Origin: Anseranas semipalmata | Lineage: Eukaryota; Chordata; Aves; Anseriformes; Anseranatidae | Assembly (NCBI GenBank): GCA_013399115.1 | Contig: VXAA01005268.1 | Location: 62,001 to 126,000, forward strand | Reading direction: 5' to 3' | DNA: 64,000 nucleotides | In this document: positions 1-14,250 of the stretch, in pieces | Position numbering within the stretch: position 1 is the stretch's first letter | How the letters are laid out: each line of letters starts with the position of its first letter | Notes under the pieces: model-generated | Database searches by the model: none | What the model was told of the DNA's origin: nothing | The model's input: only the letters and a program-made list of their open reading frames with translations | Position numbers and translations under genes: made by a program

Positions 1-3000
1 GACACCAGCTACCAGGCTCTGCAGGACTCTGGAACAGGCTGCAGTCCAGCCAGGCACACAAGCACACGCCGAACCGAAAAGTTTCCTAAACTGGCATCGT
101 AGAAAATGCTAGTGCGAAAATGTGTCGTTGTACATATTACTCTTTTGGAAGCTGCAAATGGAAGGAAATGAGACGGGGCACCATTCCACTTTGTTTGCTC
201 AAACTGTAAAGCCATTTCTGTATCCTTCTCATTAGAATAATGTCTATTTTACCTTTCAAGCTAGGATGGAAAGGGAATAATATCTAGAAAGTATGAATAC
301 AAAATTGGAAAAATATTAACAACAAACCTTTGCACCAAAACTAAGTCAATAAACTGTTAGGTTACCTTGTTATGAATAGGTGTAGTGAAAGATGAGGTAA
401 TATGACAAAAGGGATGACTCTGGCCAGTAAAATAAAAAGTTTGGATGGAGCTCTTTATTAAAAAACAGATCAAGTTCAAATGAAGGGTGTTTGGGGCCAG
501 AGCTACCAAGAAAGGAAAAAGCATTTTATACCTACACGAAGGTCCCTGCCTCCTCAAGTCCCATGAAAAGGAGACAATTTTGGCTGTATCAACCTGTATA
601 CCCCCTGGGCTGCAATGCAACTACAATGAAAGCAAGCAAAAAGTGCAATCAAAGTAGCCCATGTCTGCAGAGAGCCTGGAGCAATGCACCAGTGTCTGGA
701 CTTCAATAGGGTATTAATTTCAAGCCCCGCTGCCACAGGAGATCAACATCAGCAGATAATTCTGGATGTGACAGGAGAAAAGGAGCACAGGGACCCTGGT
801 CATCAGAGCGGATACGCTCTGCTTGACATGGCAAAGCCCAGGCAGCTGCCAGCTTTCCCGGCGTGGTGGCGAGGGACACCTTGTTGTTGCCATCTCTGTG
901 CCATGGGAGAGGAATCTTCCTTGCTACAGCCTTGTCACAGAAAGGTGGGACCAAGCTAGAGAGGACCTCATCTGATGACCTTGTTAGTGGGTGAAGGAGT
1001 GTGCAGTGACTAACTTCAGGAGTTTTCTGGATGGGAAAGACCCAGCAGAAGGGACTTCTGTGCCTGGAGTGAGTAGCGTTTGCTGAACCCTCACCTCACT
1101 TGGCACCAATAACTGCAGTAGAAACCACCTGTTTCCTCTTGGATTTATGAGAGTTGCAGTAGTGGCTCCATCTGGAATGAATCTACACTTAGATGGGTCT
1201 TCTTCTTATTTAGCTATCTTCGTCATGCCCCAAATACCAATGTGGCTCCGCATACAGCATGTGCTGGACCTGGGCCTGACACTGGGACACAAGTGCTGTT
1301 CTTCTGAAAGTCCTGCTTTCTCAGAACGTGAACCAAGTTAAATGTTTGCCTCTTTCCTCTACCTTTACACTGCCAGGAAAGTAACTGTAATAGACATTAG
1401 TTGATGAATTTATTAACTTACCTGAATACACCTGAGGAGTATAATATTAATTATAGTTTCACTGATGATTTCTGACTTAATTGAGAGACTGAAGACACAA
1501 AGAACGCACCTAAGGAGTAATGCCACTCCCAAGCTTGCAAAAATCAGGAAAAAGTCTCTCCGAAATACAAAACCAGGAAGATATTACTTGTAAACAAGTA
1601 AATCACTTCTGGTGCTGGAGTAAGCTCATGTTATAAAGATGATCTCTGTAATCACGAGGATAAAAACGGGTTCTTCCATTTAGATGAAAGCCAGAAATTT
1701 TATAGTCTCCTGAATTTAAGAAAACTCACAAAACAGCATCAAAGATAACTCAGCTCGAGCATATGAGCAACTGAATTCCACTGCCTTCAGCAGCCCAGGT
1801 GCAGACTTGCTTTCCTAGACAGAGACGTCTTCTTGAGGGAAGGTCAAAACCCTTGAAGAACACAACTGTCTTCGAGGTCCGCTTGGCAGGGACTTCTGGG
1901 CACCTTCCCACTGGAGCACTGAGACAGCCTTGTGTTGGGCATCCCGGCTGCCCGCGCAGGCCAAGAGCCAGGCATTCAGGACACAATCCAAAGGTGCCCA
2001 TGCAGAACAGGGAGACACCTACAACCATCACTGCCAGTACGCGGACTTCTTCAGCTCTTTCAGAGCTGGAGGATTTCTGGATGCATGGAAAGCTCTTCTG
2101 ACCCTGTAACTTCTGCCTAACAACGCCCCAGACACATCCTGCACTGGGACCGTCAGCTCTGTGCCTGCAGAACTCTAGTCATGTTCTAACACAGACATTA
2201 AAAAAAAAAATGCAGCACCACCAATTTTGTACAATTTTTGCAATGAACACCTGCCCACAGCCCAAGTCCTGCTTTAGGAACAGGTAGTCTAAAATTGAGC
2301 TTCTGCTGAGCAGGAGCCTACAAATGAATAGATATTTAATAATCATCTTGATATGGATAGATTTATAAGAAAATGTATTTGCTGCTATTTTGTAGCATAT
2401 GTTGTAGCCATTTTTGATATTTCTTAGTGGACAGCAATAAATAAAATATTACACTGTTCACTTTTCAGCTCTGAACGCGACCACCACATCAACAAAAAGC
2501 AGACTTTGACACTCCGTAATGAAGTCTTAGAATGACGTCCTTTGCATTTATGCTGTGTGGTCATGCCTGCCAAATGTCTGACCTTTGCGTGGATCATCTT
2601 GATCCACCTGATTCACGGTGAGATGAGGGTGTACAGAAGATTCCTCTCCATCCAAAGGCCTTTTGTCAGCTGTCACTGAAAATGAGATGCTAGCTACAAG
2701 GATGCAAAAGTAGCAATTTCTTTTATGTGATTTGAGTACCTGAATGCACTTTGTGTTCTGAGCTCTTCCATTTTGCAAACTTCTCTTTGGAAAAGATAAG
2801 CCCTTGAAGGACAATTAGCTGAAGCTAATTAACAGCATCTTGAAAAGTAATCCAGGTTAAAATTTCTGCCAAGTAGACTCTTCTCCCAGAGGAGTTTTAT
2901 CTTGTGAGATATAGAAACAATAACTCTTGAGTGATAAAACTTTCTGAAGCAGCTTACAATACATCTCACTTTACTCTCAAGCCAACTTTGTCATTCTTTC

Positions 3001-3988
3001 CTATTCTATTCATCTTTTTGCAGGCATGCTTTTGCTTGCAAGGAGCAAAGCAAACGTGAATATGTTATTCGACTAATAAATGCCATATCTTTTGAAAGAG
3101 CATTCCTTTTATAATGTTTCTCAAGACAGACAGCACTGATCCCTTCTGCTTTTTCAAAGACAAAATGTCAATATGTGAAGGTCAATAACGTCATTGTCAC
3201 CTACAGTCTCAAGTGACAGGATTCAAGCATTGGCTTCTAACTTTTAAGATGGCAGGAAAAGTTGCTATCAAAATTAATCACTTCTTCCTTTTGGGAAACA
3301 ATTCCTCTACCACCAGCAATCCTTTGCTTTGCCCTTCCATTTGGATGAAATAGTTAGCATTGGAAAAGAACAAGCACTAAGAAGATAAAAAGCTCAAAAA
3401 TGTTAAGGTCAACATTAGCCCGTTGGTTACCAAAATGAAGAGTTTATCCAAAATAGGTCCAAAAGTAGTCCTCCTAAAGACATGTTGTAAAATGCACAAC
3501 AGATCCTGAAAGCCTTTCCCTAAAAGTCACAAAGCCATCCTGAAAAACTCTCCAATACAATCTGCATACACAAACATTGCCTGTGATAATAAATTACTAT
3601 GTGATACTCTATTAATAATGCAGCTTAAAATTGTACATGTGAGAAGACAGATGATGAAATGAGAAACGACAAGTTCTATTTGAAAATTTTGCTTGTTGCT
3701 AATGGATTATGGTATAGCCTTATAAAAGCTTCTGTGATAACAACATCAAAAAAAAAAAGAAAAATAAAAAATGCCCCCAGTTGCATTACCAATGTTTTCT
3801 TCCTTTTTATTCAGATTGAAATCAAAATAATCCAAATAGTAACACTAAAAATAAAATCTAAAAAAATAAAAGCACATGCTTGGGATACCTGGGAGCATCT
3901 CTCTGAAGCTACTTAGGTTAATTTTCCAACACTTTGTAAAATGCTTTGTATAAGCTGTTACTGGCATTAAAATGTCATGTTTTTAGCT

Positions 3989-4043
3989 GGTATTAATAGA
4001 TAATATGTATAATAATGTACATTATATTTATCTATAATATCTA
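3989..4043. repeat. AT-rich imperfect inverted repeat
   Basis: The arms read agataatatgtataataatgt and, reverse-complemented, agatattatagataaatataatgt. They meet at a perfect 14-bp palindrome, ataatgtacattat (4012-4025). It could fold as a hairpin of about 20 bp with bulges. No flanking target duplication or transposon terminal motif was recognised, so it may be simple AT-rich sequence. Confidence 0.4.
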
Positions 4044-5305
4044 ACAGCTATTTATCCACTATTATAACACACTGTCCATTTGACTTTGTATTCTGTGTCC
4101 TAATTACCTATTTTCTGGAAAGGTAGAAGAGGCTGATAACCTTTTTTAATTAAGAGAAGAATTTTAGGGAACTTCAGCATTTGAAAAAGAAATCTTACAT
4201 GTTGGATTAGGGGCAGGGAAATACTACTCTAAACAAAAATGCAACCCTAGGGTGCCTACTAGTACCTTCAAACAAATTAGGACATGATTAAAAATGTATT
4301 TCAAGTATCACTCGAAGATGATAATAAAAGAAAAAACTTAAATCTTAATTTGCAGGTATTTTGCAATATCAGTAAGTTTCTTGGGATGCATATTTACTTT
4401 CCGAAACAAACAGTTATTTTTAATTGAATAACCATTTAGGCTGTTTCATTTTCTCTCCACAGAAGTGCCAAATAGCTTTGTTACACACTATTTCAAGCCT
4501 CTCTGGTTTAATGAGAAGTTTCTATCTAGAACTTAAAGAGCAATCTTAAATTTTGACTGTTGCACTGATGTGTTTGACCACTGATTAACAGGCACACTTT
4601 CTGAGTATTTGACTTTGAGAAAACACCCAGCCCCTTTCTTAATGTGGTTAAAAAAATAAAATATTTTTTTTATATGGCAAATTCAGTTTTCTTTTCAACT
4701 ACCTTTGCTTTTGAATCATATTGGCTTACATTCACTATCACTGTCATCAGAGTATGTTCTTCTCAATAAGCTTTATTGTGGGTTTAGAATAAAGTATCAA
4801 CAAAGCAAAGTCTTTCTGTTAAAAACAAATTGTATATCAAGAGCAAATTATTAGTGTTTGTTTGGAAATATTTCAAAATCACAATACACTAAATCTCATT
4901 TCTGAAACAAATGAATATTTATAGCTAGGACGTTAGACAAATATATTGCTTCACATCAAAATAGCTGTAGTCATTCAAAAATGACAAACTTGATTTTCCA
5001 TTCTTTGTCTCAGAACAAGTTTTGACTTTGGGAAAATGTTTCTGAAAGATCAGAGCTCTCTAAAGAAACAAATCATATTAAAGAGAGCTTTTCAAGACCT
5101 GTAACTTCTCACCTTAAACTATTGCATAAGAATTACTTTGTGATTTTTTTTTATTTTTTATTTTTAATGAAGGTCCAAGTCTTCTCTGGACTCAACTATT
5201 GTGATTAAGACAGACATTGGGACCACCGGGCTCTGGGCACCAACCTGAGGAGGCCCATCTCCTTCTGGACCTCCCATACTTATGGAGAGCACCATGGAGA
5301 CTGAA

Positions 5306-5329
5306 GGGAAATACAGAGGGAAATACAGA
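5306..5329. repeat. Tandem duplication, 2 x 12 bp
   Basis: Two exact adjacent copies of gggaaatacaga lie about 160 bp downstream (in transcript sense) of the switch-helix exon. It looks like a local slippage or duplication event and has no evident function. Confidence 0.8.
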
Positions 5330-5484
5330 GTAAGAACCTAATTCACTACTTTTTAAGCTCTTTTACACTGTTATGTTGAGAAAATGCTGTTTTTTTGAGA
5401 TCACCATGCTTCACTATCAGAAAAAACATTGCAGTAAGAAAGACGAGGTTAAGATTTATGCTGAACACAACAAACTGACACTTA

Positions 5485-5712
<228 letters not shown>

Positions 5713-8700
5713 TTAGAGACTGAACCTGATCACTAACAAGTTTCACAGTAAATCTGGCACTGTCAAGTGGACTGGTAAGTCCCACGATGGTGAGGTGCCA
5801 CCACCATGTCACTGTCCTCCCACCAGAAACCCCCCCAAATCCCTCAGTTTTCAAAGTGAAGGATAATCTTTACTTCTGTATTGTAGCTCTCTAACTGCAA
5901 GAGATACAGCAACCAAAAACACAGTTGGGAGAAATAAAAAGAGGGGGAAAAAAAGCAGAGAAGGAAAAGAAAGTGAGGGCAGAAAGACAAGCAAATTATC
6001 ATAAGCCAAATTGCTTAATGACATTTGAGAGGAGATTTGGCTTTAATTGGGTTAAACGTGGTGAAATGTTAGGAGTGCCTGATACAATCAGTGCTAAGCT
6101 GTCTTCTGTACAAGCTGAGAGTAGCTTGAGCAGTCCTCTAACACCATTCCCTGTCCCACGGGAGATGCAAAGGGCATAAACATATTGGGAAAAGAATTAG
6201 AAAATCTTTTTATATCATGAGTGACTCAAACAAATGGACCCAATGACCATTTAATCAAGTAACAGGCATCACTCCAGAGAAAAAAGCACTACAATTGTGA
6301 CTGTTATGTCTGTGTTAGTGATATTAAACAGTGTCAGAAACCAAATATGGAATAAAAATTTGAATATTTTAAATAATATTTAAACTGATTTCAGTTATTA
6401 ACAACTGAAAATATTACAGGTGAAGAGTATACTTCCTTCCACTCATCTCCATTATTCCCAGGGTGTCTGTCACACTTAGATTTTTTTATTTTTTATTTTT
6501 AAGAAAGATAAAGCTATTTGCAAAATGAGGATAGAGCTAGGCTAATTTGAAAGGATGAACTGCTGCAAATGACAGTCTCTTGACTAATCTCAGCCCTAAG
6601 GTCACAGCTTCAAAAATGAGAGTCCTGCAGTTCCTCCCTCTTCTATATGGTCATGACCCTCTTGAGGCACTAAACAGCTGAAGAACAGAATGGCTATTAA
6701 ATCAAAAAGTTGAAAAAAAAAATAATTGAAAAGTTGAAAAAAATGGAAAAAACAACAACATTTAGGGCAATATTTACAAAGAAGAATAGAATACTAAATA
6801 TGGGTCCTCTCTCAATTAAGACTTTTAGAATGAACAAGAATTAACGCCATTCAGCGGAGGAGGAACATATAGGGAAGCTTAATAAAGGTAACAGTTTTCA
6901 GTTGGTTTGCATTTTTTCCCCTAAAGCATTTTGTTTCTGATCACATGACATTATACAGGATAAAGAGCCACGCATGGACAGATTAAAAACCTATTGACCA
7001 AAAAGCTTCAAACCTCAGTTGTTAGTGAAAATACAGCGATGAAGAGAAATGAAATATTTTCATCCAACTGATGCGTTTGGCTTTAGTAGAAGGTATCTGC
7101 AGAAAACTTAATCTCCTGCGACATTGCATTCCCTTTGGCCTTGAGTGTGATGAAACTGTTTGGACTGTGCTTTGCCGAATAATCTTAAACATGCTGCAAG
7201 TTCTTAAGTGGGTACTTAAGTGTCCTGCTGCCTCAGGAGACGTCTGACCTTCAGTGAGGTACCACGGTGCGTGCACTCCTAGCAGAGGATACAACTTCCA
7301 GAAGAATGAAATGAGGCTTAATTATTATCTGCTCTTGCTTTATGAACAGTAGCTGGAAAAAGCTATATTCTACCCATTATTGTAATAAATATGAGGCAAG
7401 AAGTAAAAGTCGGGAAATCTATTTATACTGTTTGTATCTAGAGTTACTTGCTACAACGGGTCTTTCCACCATGGCCTTTTGCATAATTACAGTCATCACC
7501 GCTCTGGAAATATCCTCTGCCCACACAAATTCCCTCATTTTTCCACTTTGTTTAATTTGTAATATTTTAAATTATACAATCTAGGAAATCATTTACACAG
7601 CATGGGGGAGCAACAGGAACTCATTAATGAAGAGGAGAAGGCAAAGACCCCTTTGCTCTTCCATGGAAATTGCGTTAGGATTTTTTAACAAGGCAGGGGC
7701 TCAGCAGGCTGTAAGCTTCATTATTAAGATGTGTTAATAACCAGAGGAACTTTTCAATGCAAATTTTTTTTACTCAGCAATGAAAACATGAAAAATTCAG
7801 CTGCATGGTTTGACAGATCAAGGTTTATCTTTCTCGTGATGTGTATGTGCCATGGGATGAAGCCAAACCCTTGAAAGATGGCAGTGAAAGCAAAGTGAGA
7901 TGTATATATTAATGCACCACAAACAGATATTTAGGCAATTGAGCAAGACAGTGTAATACCGTAATCCTCCTGGCACACTACAAGACATGACCTAAGATTA
8001 AAATGAAATTTTAAATAGCAAGGCTTGGGTTGCTTTAATGTGGTTAGGAAAATGTGGTGGGGTTAAACATTCCTTTTTCTTTATGGCAATGTGAATAAAT
8101 CTTTGTATCGTGAAACATTACATAGACAAATAAGAGAAAGTCACAGAAAGGAGTAACAAAAGTTTGTCTAATATCCTTACGTTTTTATTTGATTGTCTTA
8201 AGCCAGATCTACGACTGGGCAGGATTTTGAAGTTTACTCTTTTATTGTCTATCTCAGAGCTGTTCGCCTATCATCTTGGTCATAACTTCCCCAAGAATTT
8301 CATCAGAGAACTGCTCAGTTTTTCTACGCATAGCTCTCTCTTTTCATTTTTTCCATTCTCTCCTCATAACCAATTTTCTCCATGGATACATCTCACCCCA
8401 ACTGGGAAAAATAGCGAAGCAGCAGCAATGAAAATCTCCAAGGCAGGCATTCAGCTCAGCTTGTACAGGGTCAGTCATGCTAGGATAAACTTTTTTTATT
8501 TTATTTTTCTCTGATTTCCATTGCCAAGAGGGTTGATACAGCAACCTTTCTAGACACCTTACAGCTATCCCATCACAAACTAAAATAAGGCTTTCAGATA
8601 AGGACAAAAATGCAAAAGCCAAGATGCAAATCTGAGAATACCTGAAATATTTAAAACGTTTCCTTAAAAACAACAACAAAAAAATCTGCCCAGAAATAGA

Positions 8701-11700
8701 TATGTGCAACTGAAGAAGACAATAAACAGAAAACCAGCATTTAGCACTCAATATCTGCAAATGCCAGGCAATTTTGTAGCACTACCAGCCTCTGTCAGGA
8801 GCAGCTGTGCCTTGAGTTTTAGTGGTTCAGCTCATCTGTAACATTTGCATTAGGTCATTTTGTACTCCCAACACCTACAACATTTACACCTGGTAAATCT
8901 CAGCACTCCAGGAAAATATTGTTATCAACATAAATAAATTATATGGCGGAAAAGAATCACATATAAATAAAAGATGAATCTGAATCATCAACTTCAGTGT
9001 AAATATTCTTGCAATTCAGAAGAATATGAACTCTTTTAAACACTTTTCTAGGTTAGACAGGTAGATGTGGAAAAAAAAAGTTTAAAAAGCTGCACAGACT
9101 TCCCTCAGGGTGCCAATAATGATCAAAATGTTACGAATGTGTTTTGAAAATTTTCTTCCTGTTTTATCTCCATACAAAGTACCTGCAAGTAAAGTGTGTC
9201 TGGAGGTGTTTATTCAAATCAATTTCCAAAGCAGACGCTGAAGGTTCTCCCGCTTGTGCCTACACAGTTTTTAGCACATCTTATACAAAATTTCCAAGAG
9301 GACCAGTCCGTCAAATTCAGTGTATTGGAATTATTAACTTTTCCCCAATCAGTCCACCCTACTTTTACAAGAAATCTAATAACCCCTCCAGGGAGTCTGA
9401 AAATTCACTAAGACAAGCCATGACAGGGCCAAGCTTGAAACACCTCGGAGTCAAACACGTTGTACATCTCCCACTATTACTTTCTTCCTACAGGATGAAT
9501 TACTGCAGCACCATGATAGGCAACACTTAACTCACAACTGTTTGTTTTATTTCACGTAGGGTCTTAGCAAGTCATAAACACAGACAGTCTATCAATTCTT
9601 TAAAAAAAAAAAAAGTGTTTTTGGAAAGAAAAATGCGTAAAAGACATCTGACAACGAAGAACTGTTATATATAATATACATTAATACGTTTAACCTATTG
9701 TATCTTCCATCGGAAGAATACTGCTTCTGCAAAAAGCTTTCTAGTTCCCCAAGTGCAGAAAGATTCTACAAATGCTCAGATGACTTTGCTGTATGGTTTG
9801 ACAATTGCCATGAATAACGTGGATTTTGAAGTTTTCAAGCTCATTTCCCAATCCCCTAGTCAGGTCTACGCTTCACCGAGGGCAGGAAGAGCATCTGTGT
9901 CACTCCAGATAGGCTGTCTAAATCAACCCAGTGTTACCACTGAGCCTGAGCACAGAGAACAACGCAGCCTGCCCGCCGCTGAGAGCCCTTAGCGAGGCTG
10001 TCATCCTCATTTGGTCAGCCCTGTCACCTTCCGATCTTGTTTTCCCTGTCGGGTTAATGGAACCTCTTCCTCCGTGACAGCATGCATGCACAGGTTGAAA
10101 CTTGGAACACAATCTGAAATTCTCTGGAAACTTTTCCTACCTATTATGAAGCTTTTTTCTTTGAAATACACCTGAATGTGCAGGGCTACACAAATTGTTT
10201 TTTTTTTTGTATGGCAAGAAGACAACTCAATGTTACAGCAAATAATGGATTTACTGTCATAGTCCTCTGTCTTGAGTGAACAAAATTAACAGGGCTCCCC
10301 ATGCAGCCACTGCAGAGCTTGTACTAATGCTGTTACCTCGCCTGGAAACCCCACCTCTGAAGCTCACTTCATTTTCTATAGATTTTCTAAATACAGGTAG
10401 AACATTGATCTCAAACCAACTAGCCAATCTCTTTAGCCATTCCCCAGAACAAATTCCTAGATTATAAATTAACTCCCTATAAATCATTTCCTAAATGTGT
10501 CACCTTTCTACGATGAAAGTTTCTAAGAAGAGAAGCCCATTAGATGGATGGAATCATAGGTGCCCTTGTCCAGTTGATTTACCCAGAGAGCCCCTTCCAT
10601 TTCTCACTGTTCCATTTTTAGCAGAGAACCACAGTAACAGATCTACTTTTTAAATATTCTCTTCAAGCATAATCAACAACCTTCCACTACTCGTAGTAAT
10701 TATTTTTCCCTTTTCTCTGGAAATTTACAGTCATTTCTATTGACACAAGTCCACAAAATCTTTTCACATTGATGCTATCCAGATCTGACCACATCCCTTT
10801 GCAAACACATCCAGGACTCCCTTCACCGCTACTCCTTTACCATCTTCTTTGAAGTGATTTTGATCCAAAACAGATAGCTATGCTGGACACCTCCTCCTTA
10901 CTAGGTTCCAGTCTATTGAATCCCTATGAAATGAATCCCCATTACCTTTATCACCTTTTCTCCAGCTGCGCTTCATGCATGGTTGCTCCTCTATCATGTT
11001 TCTGTCATCTCTGTGCAAATTTTGCACCTTTACTCTTGACACACAACATACGTTTCTGTTTTCAAGACAAGACCACGATTTCCTCTGCTTGGGAGGCCCC
11101 TTGCCTTCTCTGGCTCCTTGTACAATTCCTGGTTTTGCAACAGATTCCGTGCAGAATTTCCCATAATGGCTGCAAAACCTCCCCTTCTTTGTACGGTCAT
11201 AGCCTGGATTTCTTCACAGGTTCCAGTTCTTGGTTGGAGCCAGGTGTTCCTCCTTTCCTTCTCATCTTTTGTTCATTCTCCAGCATGATGAGTTTACAGC
11301 CTTATGCCTTTTTTCCCCTCTGCTAGCTCATGTTTTCCCTGTCGTAATGATCATTAATTCTGAAGAGTCATGGTCCCTATCGAGACATCTGCCACACACT
11401 GATGTCTGAGCTGGTATCTGTAATGGTTCAGTGTCTTCAAAATCAACCCAAACTCCAGAAGCAGACTCTTAGTTTTCCTCCACCATCAACTCTACCACGG
11501 GATATACTGTCCATATGCAGCTTCCAGCTCAAGGATCCCATGTACTGATCTTCAGTAGCTTCCATTCCCTGAATATATATATATACTCCATATATACTTC
11601 CCCATTTGCTATTAACTCGCATGCTATTACATTTTCTTCCTTCTTATTACCTTAAAAGCACATGCCAAACCTTTTCTATTTTCTGCCCTAAGTTTACTGA

Positions 11701-13506
11701 CTCTCATCATTTGTTGGCTTCTGATGTCTAGGCCAAAATGGTATCAGCAGCTTGAGCTAAAGTGCTCACTTAACACAATAAACTCCCACATTCACATTTC
11801 TTTTATGCCACACATACTAATTTCAAAAATACAACGTAGAGTCTATGTGAAATAGTTCACTGTATCTAGTTTAAAATAACTACCTAATTAAAAGTTCAAC
11901 TTTGACCCTTTATCTTCACTGTTGGCTTCAGATTATTGCTAAAGGACAAGTGCCTCAAGGTTCACCTCACAGATTGTTCACGAGCAATATATATTGATTC
12001 ACATGGGAGCGAAACGCAGCATAATCTGACATTAAGCCTTAGCAAAGTCAGCTGAAGCTTCTGCTACAGCTTGGTTGGAATGGGATGATCAGCTTCATCT
12101 CACATCCTGCGTGGTGGAGACTGCTGATGAAGCCAGAGAGCGCTAAGGACCAAATCCCAATGAAAGTCATTATTCTGGTAAGGGAAGGGACTTAAAAATG
12201 TAATTGCAAGACAGAAAGAATGTCCGTGTTGTTTGTCGAAATAAATAAAGTTTCCTTCACAGAAGCAAACCTGCAGGAATTAGTATATTTTCAGGACAAG
12301 GACAAGTGGGAACGGCTTAAAATCTGTGTGATACATCAAACATTTGCTACGTTGCAGGTCTTTTTGTTTGTTAGACCATGACTCTGCTCATTTCTACATT
12401 GGAAAAGGATGCTGAAACTTCATTGTTTAAAAACATTTCTACACAAATAGGCAAAAAATAGCTGTACTAGTACATTTTGGGTGTTTTTGGGGTGTATTTG
12501 TGACCATAATGGCCTTAGTGCTTCACAAAGAAATTATAAAGAAAGTCAGCACTGACACTGTGAGAGTTTGGTAGTTGAAGACCCATCACATAGTACCATT
12601 TGGCTTTCCTCACAGTCTTTTCAAGCCCCAGTGCTGCGCTCCTGTACCATTTTAATATATATATTTTGAATTTCAGAAATGATTTCAGGCAACCATTTCA
12701 TCTTTTTTAAGCTTAAGCAATATCCAATCTCACACCCAACTCTCCCAGAGCTTGCTGGTGGCGGGGCTTATTCCTATGAAGAAAGTTTCCTGCATTATTA
12801 TCCTCAAAACCCTCCAGCAACTAGAATTGCCCTACAATTGCTCATAGTACTGCCAAATCCAGAGATCAGACTTCCATCTCTTGGGAATAACTTGGTGTGA
12901 TAGCAAGGTCTGACTCTTAAAATTTAACTGTTAACTAGATGGGAACGAGACAGTCTTATTATAGTGAGGCTCACAGGATTTGTTTGACCATTAAGGAAAT
13001 GATACTGTTCCATAACTTGTTCTTGGAAATTGCCAAATCAATTTGGCTGAAATGTTTCATATTTGCACTGATACAAAGAGCATGAAAACTGCTACTTTAA
13101 TAGTTACATGTGACTAAGCAAAGAGCTTGTCTTTTAATACAAAATATTAAAAAACTTCAGTGACAAGCATCCTCGTTCCGCGCAGAACAGCTTTCGACTG
13201 TTGGTAAAGCTGACTTCTGCTTTCCATTGCTACCTTGCGTATAACTCAGTGCTAACCTCTATGCTGACCACCATGACAAACCAAACGTTTTAATACTCAG
13301 TGTATCCGGATATACAGAAATGCTATTTCCCTCATTAACAGAACGGCGCCTGCACGGTTTTCCAAATTTACAGAAGCCTTATTAAATTTTCTCAATTTTA
13401 AAGTTAGCTTCTACAGTTATCCATATACCCATAAAACAATAATCTAAGAGAAAAGCTACGACAGGAAAGTCAGAACTGGTCAGGACAGAGGACAGCCTTC
13501 CTTGAG

Positions 13507-13569
13507 CTATAAACAGTGCTATAAATAGCATTACTTTTCTTGCTCTATAAATAGGATTCTCATAAATAG
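13507..13569. promoter_or_regulatory. Cluster of TATAAA(T/C)AG motifs, MEF2-like
   Basis: Four related decamers occur within 63 bp: ctataaacag (13507), ctataaatag (13519), ctataaatag (13545) and ataaatag preceded by tc (13562). The middle two are perfect matches to the MEF2 consensus YTA(A/T)4TAR. Single matches would be expected by chance roughly a dozen or more times in this window; the local clustering and shared flanks (gct before, repeated) suggest either a worn tandem duplication or a real factor-binding cluster. Confidence 0.35.
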
Positions 13570-14111
13570 TGTTACTCTGCTACTAATTGCCGAGCATTAC
13601 TAGAATCTCTGGTATAGATTAACTACGGCTTCATCAGTTAAATATAACTTGTACTTCCTTACTATTTCAAGGGCATTATATTCAGAGAAAAAAGCCCGTT
13701 AGAGAAGCAAAGAAACAGTCTGTAAAATGATCAGGAAGGGCTAAATCTGTAATTGTGGGTTATTCCTTTATTTTTAAAAAGCTTACTGTGCAAAGCAAAA
13801 ATGTCCCTCACAGAAGTATTCAGAAAAAAATACAGAAATGACTCTTTATATTTCTCTGAATTAATATTTGCTAAAATATCTAATTATGTTGATTCTTCTT
13901 CTCCTTGCCCCACAGTATGATAAGGGATAATATGTATTTTATCTGCCAGGCTACCTTGCATGTATATACAAAAGAAAGCCTCAGCTGACAGTCCTGAAGT
14001 TCGCCATCTGTTTTCCACAGCTAGATCATGATTTTTTTTTAATTGATCATAAATGAACTAACATATCAGGAGGCCTAGGATTTTTGAAGTATTATTCCTC
14101 AGTTCTGTCAC

Positions 14112-14250
14112 TACAGAACATTGGATTTTTAGAAACAAAGGTCTGGAAGAAATCTCAAGAGATAATTGAATACAAAACTCCTGTATTAAAGCAGGATTGA
14201 GTGTATTTAGATCATCCCTACACGAGAACTCAACAAGCATCTCCTATTAA
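14112..14250 (-). mobile_element. Degenerate CR1 3'-end fragment (possible)
   Basis: The plus strand has a worn version of the old CR1 tail in reverse complement: a 'ggtctggaagaaatctcaag' block, then 'attaaagcaggattgag' and 'tagatcatccctacacgag'. Order and spacing match, but many bases differ. What follows from 14250 to 14830 may belong to the same old element, but I could not align it by eye. Confidence 0.45.

Noticed and set aside
6341..6350. Perfect CArG box (SRF site) CCAAATATGG; others at 20447, 43945, 44324 and 62807
   Set aside because: PRKG1 is a smooth-muscle gene, so SRF sites are tempting, but about five matches to CC(A/T)6GG are expected by chance in a window of this size and composition, and five were found, scattered.
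7206..7224. Inverted repeat cttaagt-gggt-acttaag
   Set aside because: Arms of seven bases are too short to stand out from chance and nothing around it suggests an element.
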